A DNA stretch of 64,000 nucleotides from Ficedula albicollis (taxonomy: Eukaryota > Chordata > Aves > Passeriformes > Muscicapidae): assembly GCF_000247815.1 (NCBI RefSeq), contig NC_021675.1, positions 61,039,029 through 61,103,028 on the forward strand, in the 5' to 3' direction. The position numbers and the translations under genes were made by a program. This document shows, in pieces, positions 11,320 to 22,397 of the stretch (within the stretch, counting starts at the first letter, position 1; every line of letters begins with the position of its first letter). The notes below the pieces were generated by a model, which saw only the letters and a list, made by a program, of their open reading frames with translations, did not search any database and was not told the origin of the DNA.

Positions 11320-14300
11320 CCTCCTCCCTCTCCCCAAACCACAAAAGATAAGCAGCCACTACAGAATTAATGAACAGGCTGCGATTCCCCAAAAGAAAAG
11401 CAGTTCTCTCTGATGATGAAGACAGAAAATCTGTGGTAGGAGGTGAAAGTCTCTGCCTGGCTCCAAATCCCAGGGGAAACGGGGCTCAGATAAGGCTGAG
11501 ACACACAGAAACAAGTGACCTGTGGCAGAAAAAACAAAGTGAAGCACTGCAGCACCCCTTGGGAGTTCTTCACTCGGGTCCTCAGCTGAACACAGATCTC
11601 TTCTTGGGGTAGAATCTCTTCCAAAGTTATGAATAATTACAAATCCAGAAGAAATATGAGACAGCAAATTAAGGAAGTTAATGGAATGGAGAAACAGAAT
11701 AGCAAAACAATGACAGAGAAATACAAATATGGCAATTGTAGGAACCACACATTGTAATTTGGCATTTCTCTATTGAGCAATAGAGTTTTATTATCCACGT
11801 CAAACAGCAAACTTATAAATTGTTCAAGTCTGGAGTCTGATCGTGTCATCCATATGAGCAGTACAACTGAAAGTTTTCATTCTGAGAATCTGGAGCTCCA
11901 GACTTCCAGTGTGTAGCTAAATTAGAGCCAGAAATGAGATAATATTTCATTTTATAAGAACAGATCCAGAAGTTCGCATATTTGGATGTGAAGATGGAAA
12001 AGAACTCCTTTTTTTTCTGTCCTACGACGTTTTTTTATATGACAGCTCTCACTGCTGGGTTCATTATGCAATGAGTAACTTCTGCCATACATTGATTACT
12101 GTCTGATGCTTTCCCCAAGGAGAGAAGCATGTTCTGCTTTTTCTGTCAGGCTTTTCAAAATTTCTATTAATAGATGTACACTGTGATACAGATGGCACAC
12201 ATGATCCATAAATGCATGAAATATATTCTCCATTGAAAACAGCAATATATGCCTTTCAACAGTGGATTCAGCTAGCTGTGATAAAGTAGGAAATTTGTAA
12301 TTCTAAAATGGGGAATTTCAATTCCCTCTACCCCTCAGGTTAATTCTCTGAAATACACCAATGTGTCTCTGACTTCTGGTTCTCCTTCATGATTACTATG
12401 AAGACAAGAAAATTAAATAAACTTTTAATGTTATAGTTTTTGGAAACAAATAAAAAAAACTAAAAAGAAAAACCTGAGCTCAGCCAGCCTGAAGTAAATT
12501 ATTCATTTCAGTTCGGTCACTCAGCACACCACTGCAGCATGCCAAATGAGACTGACCAAGGCTCCCCATGTAACCCTCCCTGCCAAGCACAGAGTGCTGG
12601 AAGCCTGGATGTGACCCAGGTACCTCTGGGCTTAGACAGGGGCTGCTACAAAGGAGGGCAACAGCAACACCCTGAGCACTGGGAGGAGACCAGCCAGAGT
12701 GGGACCCACTCTTGATAAAGGAGCTCCACAGAGCAGCCTTCAAGGCTCCTTCTTTGTCTCCATTTGTTAGCCAGCGACCAAAGGTTACACTTTCCCTCTA
12801 AAACACAAAGTCAGAAAGCACATTTCAGAAAGCTATGAAAACCTTGGCCCCTGAAATTAAGTTACATTTTCTTACAGTAGGAGAACCACTGCTCAAACAT
12901 CTGCACTTTCATGCATTTGTTAGAAAAGAAGTGGTGCTAAAGAATATACTAATAAGTTGATCTAGTAGGTCAAATGACATTTTGTCACTTGAACTACGGA
13001 CTGTATTGGAATTCAAAATGCTATTTTGTCACAAAATCTCATTTTCCTGCCTTTAAAAATATACAGAAACCTCATCATTTAAATATTCTAGCATGGAATG
13101 ATGGAAGTGACAGTGACAGTTTTAAGTAATGGCAGCAATACACATGAGAGGCTCATTGCCCTGGCAGGACATGGGCAATAATACCACTGTGACAGGACCT
13201 GAAACTGAGCATGCTGAAGAGAGGAGCACAAACACTCTGGCACAATTTTCATGACTGGGTTTAGACCCCATAAATTTCATGTAAGAAGTTGTCACCATGT
13301 CACCAATGTACCACTTGAATTACACTAATAGGAAAGCTGAATTATTTTCAATATCCATAGCATTGGTAGATGGTGATTGTCATCTGCAGTACTTATCAGC
13401 TACAAAACAAAACATATTCAGAGGAAAAAAAAAAAAAAAAAAAAGAAAACAACAACCCTCATTCAAAACTTTGGGTCCTTATCTGACATACTTCATGCAG
13501 TTTCACTAAAGCCCAATTAATTTACTGCAACCCTGGACATGCAGCAAGTACTTGGATTTTACAGAGATTTCATTTTAATTATGGCTGTGCTCTGAATTTA
13601 TCATGAAACCAGAAAACATATGTTTAAGAAACAGTAATAAACTGCTGTCAACACCTTTTTCTCAGGCTGCTCCAGCCACCTTTCCTCCTCTATTCCATCA
13701 GCCTTGCACCTCTTTGGAACACAGACTAGACAGACTTACCTACAACGTCCCAGGGAAAATTTACCTCCGTGGTTTGCATCATTTTATTTTTTCTGGACAT
13801 TATCTAGTTTTTTTACATCTGGTCACGCTGCCCCATATGTTTGGAACAGCCTTTCTTTTCCCTGCCAAGCAGCCTCCCTCTCTCCCATGAAATCCCTCTT
13901 TCTTTCAGCATTCCCTTCAGCAATAATCCTCACATTCCTCCTTGACCAACAGTTGCACCATGTCTCGTCATGCAGCTGGTTTTTTTATCTACCTTTGGGT
14001 CAGACCCTGCAAATGTTTTCCCATGGTAAAAAAACTCCCAATCCTTCTGACTAGTTTCACTAACCAAAGCAGCAGGATGAGTTCAGAGAGAGAAAAAAAA
14101 AAAGTGTTTTAGTTATTAACATCTGAAAGGCACTAATTTCATTCCTATGCAAAAGGAGTAAAGCAGACAAACAGTCAGAGCTCTGTTCCTCCTGCCAGCA
14201 GTGGGAGAATGCAGCTCTGAGGATGGGAGACCAGGGCAGCTGGCAGAACATATCCTGGCACCAGCAAGGGCACTGCCTGGCCAGCTGTGCCAGCTCCATC

Positions 14301-17300
14301 CTGCCCTCACACCTGGCCCTTTCCAACAGAGGTGGTATTTACAAAAAACAAAATTATTATTCCACATTCAAAGTATATTTCTAAGCTCTGAGGACATATG
14401 TCCAAAATGTTACCAGTACCAGTGGCTCTCACTCACTCTGAGTCTGGCTTCATTTCTTCAGGTCAAGGAGATAATTTATTGTTTGTAAAAAGTGCTGCCA
14501 TGGGACCAAACAGCACAAGCAATACCAGCTCCTCACTGTTACAGCATCTAAAAACTTCCTGACAGACCATAGGAGGGAAGAAGAAAAGCACTTTACTTAC
14601 ATCCTCAGCATATTCTCTCCTCATGACTGCTCATTTGTGCCAGTTGATGGATGCCATAAAGACAAAAAATGGGCAATTGGGTTCAGAACAAAACCCTATA
14701 TTCAAACTCCACAGCAAGCACAAATTAACTCTGCCCTTCAGCAGTATCACTTGGGCAGGGAAGCTGCATTTTATGACTGAGAGGTTCATGGACTGCACGT
14801 CCATTTGCTCTCACCAAACTTCTGTCACAGCTGAGAGAATGCCATGATCAACATGAGCTTCACCAAGGGTTGGGTGTGCCATCAATCCAGTGCCTTGTTT
14901 GCCTGGATGAGATCCTGGATGGTTTGTTTAACCACACTTGCCAAAAGGTGTTCCCCAGTTCTTCCCGTATCCCTGAGTAACAAAGAAGATGCACTGCCAA
15001 ATGTCCTCCCACTGACATCTCCAAGGCAAAAACCCAGTACCCTCCCTCAAGGAAAAAAGCAACACAGCAGCAATTAGAGTTTATAGCAAGTTTGCACATT
15101 TTCCTGAGTTTATGTGTTTTGTTTTTCACAGACTCATAACCTAACTAGGAAACCACAGACTGATGCATCTGCTGGTCTCGGTTATTATCACAAATGTGCT
15201 GACTCTCTATAAAAGCCATCCCATTGCATCATAGCACAAAGGAGTGGTGTCAGGCCCGTGTCTGGCAGCTGAGCCCAGTGAGGATCCCTCCCAGCTGGGC
15301 TGGGACTGACCAGCACCCACTGCAGCCAATGCACAGAGATAAAAGCTGTCCATGGCAAGCATTTGCATCCCTGCCTCGTCTCACCATCTGCTGCTGCTGC
15401 TGCTCACTTCAAAATTAATACAGTGGCTGCTTGAACCAGAAGCTAATGCTGCATCTGTCCTCATTAGGTCATTATTAGACTACTCATGCAACCCTCTTTG
15501 CAACTCTGATGGGGTGACAGTGGCCTCTAATCTGACAGCATCTGTCCTCCATCAAGACAGACCAAATTGTAGACCCTGAAACAAATTGGACTGAATCTTC
15601 CTCCTAGTCTGTGCTCCCTTACTTTCCCCTTCTTCTTCCCCCATACATTTTCATCAGAGTTAACAAGTAAATTAATAAAGTGCACATCTATTTCAAAGAA
15701 CATAAGGTCTTTCCCAAGCAAAAGTACAGAAAATTCAGGACTGGTCTTGCATGTGTAAATTACATGTCCCAGTCCAATTTCTAGGTGCTGTTCATGGCTG
15801 CTAAGTGAAATTGCATTTTATCATCTTGATCTTTTACTCCTAATACTTTCCTATTTGCATCTGATTTACACTGCATGAAGAAAAGCAAAATGTGAGAAGA
15901 ATCAAGCATATATATTGATGTTTCATTTCTCATACAAATCTTAGCTCTGTGGCCTTTAATCCAGAGAAAGTCTCAGAGACATTCCCTGCACATAAATTGC
16001 AGCATACTGATTTTAGAGAAGGATTAATTTCACAGGCTTCAGGGGCAATAATGTGAGAAAGAAATCTGTTCACTTCCTTTCCATGGAAGACATATTAGAC
16101 ACTTCTTACAGGAACATCATAAAATTGAGCATTTTTTAAAGCCTCCTAGTGAAATGTATTTTGCCCTACATGTATTTTTCATCATTCAATTTAGAAATTA
16201 TTTACAATAAGAAAGCAAGCAGTCAAATCCACTTTACCAGGTTTTTAAGGGAATTCTAGCAAAATATATCTATCTACAAAAAACCAAAGCCCAAACCACT
16301 TTCCTTCTGTTCAAAGCACTTTGAAAATGAAGAAACTGTTAAGATGAAGGTTTGGAACCATTTTTTTCCTCAAACTACAGTTTGAGAACCATGGCTAGAG
16401 CAAATAAACTTCTAAAACTAATAAGGAAAAAAAAATCTAAAAATCCAAACCCAAAAAACATTAGAAAGGATAAAATGTTCCATCATGTCCTAGTTCTTTC
16501 TAGATCTGTCCCCATTTTTGTAGGGGCTCAGGACAGATATATACATTAGCAATAAAATAATGCTAGGCAGCCTTGTTCATGTCCTAGAAGCAAGAAATGG
16601 ACAGACAACTGGCAAAAGGCAGAAAAGACCATGAGAAAAATAGAAATTATTTAAATAAAAACCCTTGTTTTGGAGCATTTGAGAATGGCAGAAAGGTGGT
16701 TCAAAAAGGCCAGGTGGTCCTGATGAAACAGAAGGAACATGAGAAGAAAAACAAGAGAAAGATGGGTCATTCACAGTCCATGAACCTTTACAGCATTCCT
16801 CGAAGAAAAACAGAAAGATTTATCTCAGTTAAATAGGCTGTTTATAGGAAAGAAGCAAATATGTGCTTGGGATAAGGTTTTTTGTCTTCTTTGCTTCTTC
16901 AATCTGTTTTTTCATGATTAAACTTTTTTTTTTTTTTTTACCACAATTTTCCTTAAGAGAAATGCACAGAAAGGCAGAATCAGCTTAGGCTTTCTTTTCA
17001 CTCCAGATGGCAAAGTGATGAAAACTGACTAACAGCTAAATCAGGAAATTATGATGATGAAGGCATGGATTCTAAAAAAAGCCTTTGCAATTTTTCAAGT
17101 CAGAGAAACAGGAGAGCAAGTATCTCCTAACTTTTAGAAAGCAACGTTCATTCTCAAGGCACTGGAGACCACTCCAATTTCCTACCCTCCTTTTGGGTTA
17201 CAAAGCAGCATTCTGTGGTTTACAGATGGGAAACTGAGGCAGCTCAGTACCACAAAGACTCACAGAGTGTAGCTTGGCACTGCCACCCAAAGAAGCAGCC

Positions 17301-18393
17301 GTGGGCACCTTTCCCAAACCACAGCTTTCCCCAGACCCAGGCTGTCACTTCTGCCTCTCCTGTGGGCTGGCATGTGTGCTTGTGCAGCCACAGGATGGAC
17401 TGAAGAAGGGTCTGAGAGTTTTAAAGAGCAATACCCAGTCGTGCTGGAGTAACTTTACGGTGGAACACGACCATAGACATGCCTGTACCTACATTAACAC
17501 TCCGTGAAGCTCGTAGGGCTGTAGGGACAAACTCAGGCTGTTTTGAAATCCCTTTTACCCTATGATCAGGCAATACTGGGGTAATGAATGAATCATGCCA
17601 TCCTCTGTGTCCTGTTTCCTGATAAATCACAAGGAGTGACAAGACACATTGAGGGCTGCTCTCCCAACCACACTGCATGTTGTGTCAGTTCTGTGCACAC
17701 CCTGGTATTTCCCTCATGGGGACATCAGTGAAAAATGGGAAAAATTTCATGTTTTGCAGTCCTCTAAATCCACAAATTTGGTGTCAATCTAACTGCTGTG
17801 CTATAACACCAAATTAGCCCTACAGACCAAAATATACATGTTGAGTGTGTAATACTGAATGTTTGAGACACAATCTCAGATCCAAAAAGCCTTGGTCTAA
17901 TGATTCCCATTAATGGTAAAGTTCTCCCAGTGTCAACAGCTGCTGAGATAATCTAACTCTTAGCACATCTGAAAATCCAAATCAAGCTGTGGCCCTCTCA
18001 AGATAATGTGACTAATTTTATCCTTTTTTGACAGTGTTGTCTATTTTTGTCTTTGGCTTTGTAATGAAAATGTGGATCTAAATCGTGTGACCTGAATGCA
18101 GTGGAAAGCTCTTAATGACCTATTGAAGAGAAATATTTTGTTAATCTTAAAAAAAGCCCAAACTCCTATATAGTAAATCATTAACTATCATTATTAAATC
18201 ATTAAATTTATCAAATCATTAACATAACTACTATGCTATTAATAACTTCAATGACATTAAATTTTACTAAGAAGTTTCTACACAACTGTGCAGGTTTCCC
18301 TGACTTTGCAGCCCTGTGAATGGAGGCAGATCCCATTGGCAGGAGCTGCCCCTGCACAAGCCACAGCATGGCCTGACCAGATGTGCAGATGTT

Positions 18394-18430
18394 AATAAAT
18401 AATAATAACGATGATGATGATGATGATGAT
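18394..18430 (+). repeat. Compound trinucleotide microsatellite (AAT)n(GAT)7
   Basis: A short AAT/ATA-rich stretch leads into seven perfect GAT units at 18410-18430. The reverse strand reads as a His-rich or Ser-rich run in two overlapping frames. These are microsatellite translations, not protein. Confidence 0.9.
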
Positions 18431-19319
18431 GGCAGAACCATGTAAGCATTCATGACTTTCTAGTTTCCAGCCCCTCCTCGATGCACAATGCCAAAGCTGC
18501 TCAGAGGGCTGGCGAGCAGTCAGGGGCTGACAGCCATCCTGGCAGTGCTCTCAGCCCTGGGCCCCTCACCTCATTATCCTGACATGGAGCAGGAGGATGC
18601 TGAGCCACTGCCAAGCAGGAGGTGTGGGCTCAGAGGGACACCCAATCCCCCCAGCCCCAGGAGTCTGGCCTGGAAGGACAATCACAGGTCACTCCAGACC
18701 TACATTCCTGGCTTGCACTAGCCTGCAGGCAAATGGATTACCTAGGTCCAGGAGCAGGGAGGAAGAGGACTGGATTGCAAGCCAAGGCCGAGATTATTTG
18801 CAGCATGGATTAATTAAAACTACTCGTATTTCATTTTTTAACCTCTCATACTGAGAAAGAGTAAATGATTCAGAATAAAAATACTCAATCATGCCAACAC
18901 ATCACCCCCACTGGTGGCTGCAGATGCAGGGCACAGCCTGGCCATATGTTTTTAGTGTCACCCTCTGACAGCATGGCACTAGCAAAAAATTATATCACAG
19001 TCTACAGTGAAACTGTATCCCACTATAACAGCTCATCCTAAAAGCCTGAAACAAGAAGAACATGGAGAAATAAAACAATAGGTGAAAATTATCATCATAT
19101 TCAAGCAAACTGCATGCACAACTCTGCAATGTTCATTATAAAATTCCAATGGCCTCAGTTCCACAGCCCTGAGAGACCGTATGTTGAAATAATGAAAGAG
19201 TAAGGGTGGAAGGGAGCTTGGAATAAAAGTCAGCAGGTGTAATTATTATTTGGAAAATTTTTAGGCACTTACTCTTCAGAGCACTGAATGAATATTCATT
19301 AAGCCTCCCAGCTTAGGAA

Positions 19320-19590
19320 GCTTCAAGTTTGAGTGTTGGTATCCTCCCTTTATGGATAAAAAAACAAGGCTTAAAAGCCTAGTTTCAAACATCTAAATGG
19401 AACTTGAGAATTGATCTTTCTCCATAGTCTCATCAAGACTTTTACCAATTATCTGTCTCTAAGGTAAAAAGAGCAACAACTAAGTGACTGTGGAAAAAAG
19501 CAATTGCCCAAGACCACTACAAAAATTAATGGCAAAAACAGAGGTGAATTCAGAACTCTGAAAACTCATCCAGTACCCTGCTCCTTTGGG
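19320..19590 (-). mobile_element. Possible ancient MIR-type SINE relic
   Basis: The plus strand contains pieces in the order expected of a reverse-oriented MIR-like SINE: AACTAAGTGACT, then ATTGCCCAAGACCAC, then AGGTGAATTCAGAACTC, then CAGTACCCTGCTCC. These recall the MIR core (AAGTGACTTGCCCAAGGTCA and the following segment). The match is heavily degraded, and boundaries are guesses. Chance resemblance is possible. Confidence 0.3.
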
Positions 19591-20045
19591 AGCACTACTT
19601 AAGTGTAGCAAATCGTGAGCTAATAATATCACTCTTTGGAGCTCTGGTAACAGCTTCCCAAAGCTTGCTCTGCAAGGCCACAGTTCAGCGATCCATGCAG
19701 CAGATCAATGGAGCACTGCTGTCAGCAGAGCTTCAAATTAAAAGCTAAGAGAAAAGGGTTCATTGAGCTCTTGACATAAATTTTAGGTTCAGCAACGGTG
19801 CCTTAAAAACACTGCTCTTTGGCAATCATCACAGTCAGATGGCATTTTTCAGAATATATATCAACTTTGGAAAACAACATTTTGTCAGGGAGTGTCTTGC
19901 AAGCCCCGTGTGTTCTGATTTGCAGGATTTGCAGCTGAGGACAGCACAGCAAACACCTCCTGGTGTTTTAAGTTCGAGACAGGCACCTGTGGAAGGGTAA
20001 ACTAGAGAAGCTTACACACCAGGGCAACAGTTTTGCCTCAAAAAG

Positions 20046-20125
20046 CTTGAATACCATCTCATTCCATACCAGAATACCATCTAGAATACCAGAATTCCAT
20101 ACCATCCCATTCAATACCAGAATAA
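20046..20125 (+). repeat. Irregular short-unit repeat (ATACCAGAAT/CATACCATC)
   Basis: The motifs ATACCAGAAT and ATACCATC recur several times with variable spacing within 80 bp. This is a small degenerate tandem repeat that probably arose by slippage. Confidence 0.75.
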
Positions 20126-21005
20126 ACAATCCTGGCTCAAAGCCTGCATGGACAGCCTAGGAAGCAGACAGATAATATGCTGTGCCCCCCACCTCTGATC
20201 CTCCAAAATTAGAGGACCAGAAGAAAGACACCAGAGACAAGCAGACATGCTTCTTGTTCCTCATGGGCCCATGAGATGCACTGAAGTGAACAATACCTCC
20301 TCTGGGGCTTTTTACTGCCTTCTCATTGGAGATAAAAATGATATTGTTTGTGTCTTTTATAACACAGATAGGAAAGCAACATAAGAATTCTTGTGTACTC
20401 CATCTAACTGTTAAGTGGATTGTCAGCTACAGAAATCTGAAAGCAAGACAAGAAGTAAAATGTAGCTAAGTGGAGTATGATCCCAAAGGTCTGCGAGCAA
20501 GCAATCCAACTACTTAATTTGTTCAGACATTTCTAACTTTCCCTGCAAAAGACAATAAGGAATTGTTATTTATCCTAATTTATAGTATATTGCTTTGAGT
20601 AAAGGACACAGGACAGGTCACTGGTACCTTGGCAGGGTTTAATCTTCTAGGTGGTCTAAGTAATGGGGAAGTTTTTCCAAATGAACAAATAAAAATGTAT
20701 CTTCTAGTCTTTCCCACTTAAACAATATGAAGCTAAATAACATAACTTTAAAGAGAGTAAATACAATTCAAAGAAAACAACTGATACGATACAAATGGCA
20801 GAAACTTGAAAAATGCAACTGAAAAGTATAAATATAAAATATCAGTAAAGATGCCAAGAATGTATCTTTTGCTAATAATTCTGTCCACAGAGTAGGACAG
20901 ACCAGACAGGGCTATCTGTTTCTCAGGGGTTAGCAAGAAACTTCCCATAAGTGGTTATGCTAAGGTGACCAAATCAATGAGATGAGGCTCTTTTTGTGCA
21001 TTTGT

Positions 21006-21012
21006 TATAAAG
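21006..21012 (+). promoter_or_regulatory. TATA-like box upstream of the putative nested gene
   Basis: TATAAAG occurs on the plus strand about 310 bp before the first candidate exon at 21317. If used, transcription would start near 21035-21040. Such motifs are common by chance in AT-rich DNA. The only reason to note it is its position before the two compatible exons. Confidence 0.25.
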
Positions 21013-21331
21013 CTGGATCTCTGGCAACAGTGCACTCACACATGGACAGACAGGAGAAAAGGGTTGCACTGTCTTTGTCAGGATCTTAGCAGTATTTGAC
21101 TCTATCATCATGAATTGTCCCTGTTTCTGCCCTTACACTGGAGCATGTCCTGGTGCCAGTGAACCAGCAGAAAAGTCACGGGCGAAGCTGACCTCAAGGA
21201 ATAGTCTGGGTCATAGTTTATTCGCTTATTATTCTGGGTTTCACTTAATTCTACTAAATTATTTTCTAATTTATATATGTTTTCTAAGGGCATTGAATCT
21301 TCATGTTTTCTTACAGGTTCAGCACCTCACA

Positions 21332-21466
21332 ATGAGCCTCGCTGCTGCCTTTTGGTTTTGGACAGGCTGCAGCTTTATCTGTCTTCTCACAATTTTATTT
21401 ATCCTCTTTGCAAAATCTTACTTATTGCTGGACACTGGTGTTGACATCAGCCTCCTCAGAACACAG
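21332..21466 (+). CDS. Putative small membrane protein, exon with start codon and TM segment
   Basis: The acceptor TGTTTTCTTACAG ends at 21316. The exon runs to the donor ACACAG|GTGTGT at 21467. An ATG with A at -3 sits 15 nt inside, giving exactly 45 codons and ending in phase 0. The translation begins MSLAAAFWFWTGCSFICLLT and continues with about 25 hydrophobic residues (roughly residues 4-33), then a DTGVDISLLRTQ segment. This looks like a single-pass membrane or signal-anchor segment. The frame also stays open upstream to an ATG at 21110, adding a second hydrophobic stretch if the acceptor is not used. It lies antisense inside AFAP1 intron 1. I recognise no family; a chance ORF cannot be excluded. 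Confidence 0.5.
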
Positions 21467-22049
21467 GTGTGTATACACAGCCCAAACCCCTGCAGAGTTC
21501 ACAGTCCAAACATTCACTCAGCAGAAAATCTTCATTAGCTGTGTTTCATCCCTGTCTCCTACCCCCTATTTATTTTGACATTGTATGAGAATATGCTGTA
21601 TTCCTCAAAATAGAAGTCTCCTTTATAGCAGGATTTAGGTAAAATATAATTTTGGTGAACATTAATATAATAGTTTGCTGAGAGTGCAGCTGTCCAGCTG
21701 TGCTTTTCACAAAAAGATGCTTAACTGTGTTGCCAGAGCCACCAGCTTCACCATGGCAGCAAGAAAGGTGGAAAAAAAGGAGCTCCAATCCCAGAACTGA
21801 AGTTTCCCTGTTTGTAACATCCCATTCCTGTTAAGTGAGCAGTTGTGAGAGCCTCCAGTGAAAGGTTTACAGGAACACACAGATCACTGCCAAGGGTCAG
21901 TCTGATGGAGTCATGTCTTGGTGCAATTTCACTAGAAGGAGCAGGTTGTGAAGGGTTAAATGACCATTTCCTCAGCAAGAACCAAATGCTAGGATGAAGA
22001 TCCAGTGCATTCTGCACCTCCTCAACCATTCGTCTCCCTTCTCCTCAAG

Positions 22050-22196
22050 ACCAGGAGAAACTGCCACAGCAAGAGGCGCGATCGGCAGTATGCAGAACAA
22101 ACACCACTAGTGAGGGATCCCCTCCGAGAACCAAGGACCTGCTCAGGAGCCTTCCATCAAGAACAATGGAAGTGTGCCACCAACCTGAGGTACTGA
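22050..22196 (+). CDS. Putative small membrane protein, second exon with basic tail and stop
   Basis: A pyrimidine-rich acceptor (CGTCTCCCTTCTCCTCAAG) ends at 22049, 583 nt after the first exon's donor, and is also phase 0, so the frames join without a shift. The exon adds 48 codons and a TGA. It starts TRRNCHSKRRDRQYAEQ and ends QWKCATNLRY. The basic cluster right after the hydrophobic segment fits a cytoplasmic juxtamembrane region, and three cysteines follow. The exon carries several CpGs (GAGGCGCGATCGG), unusual for the surrounding intron and typical of retained coding sequence. A GAG|GTACTG site just before the stop is a weak alternative donor. The total protein would be about 93 residues. 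Confidence 0.5.
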   Translation, partial: TRRNCHSKRRDRQYAEQTPLVRDPLREPRTCSGAFHQEQWKCATNLRY

Positions 22197-22379
22197 GATA
22201 AGAGCCAGAAGGTCCTCTCATTTAAAAGCACAAGAACATTCTATTATACCTCAGAATAACACGGTGTCCTACGGTAGAAAAGGAAGCTCTGGAAACTTAC
22301 CATGAAAATTACCGGCAAATATCTACTTCTTGGCAGCCTTGAGTATTTGGAGAGGTCTTTTATTTAGTTTAAAAAAAAA

Positions 22380-22397
22380 AATAAATTACTAAATAAA
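22380..22397 (+). promoter_or_regulatory. Candidate poly(A) signals for the nested gene
   Basis: Two AATAAA hexamers (22380-22385 and 22392-22397) lie about 190 bp after the putative stop codon at 22196. This is suitable spacing for a short 3' UTR, but AATAAA is frequent in this AT-rich intron and the first overlaps an A run. Confidence 0.3.

Larger units (their letters stand above)
11320..21005. other. Intronic DNA with simple repeats, no gene recognised
   Basis: Simple-sequence items include A20 at 13425-13444 and a T run near 16924. A somewhat GC-richer stretch at 12480-12780 and another at 18280-18740 have open frames but no splice or family support. A possible degraded LINE tail lies at about 13650-13930 on the plus strand, and a possible ancient SINE at about 19.3-19.6 kb. 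I see nothing else. Confidence 0.5.

Noticed and set aside
17215..17290. ACAGATGGGAAACTGAGGCA, a phrase also found in MIR-type SINEs
   Set aside because: Only about 20 bp match and the following sequence does not continue the element, so it is too weak to annotate.
18211..18453. His- and Ser-rich minus-strand frames
   Set aside because: They are translations of the GAT microsatellite.
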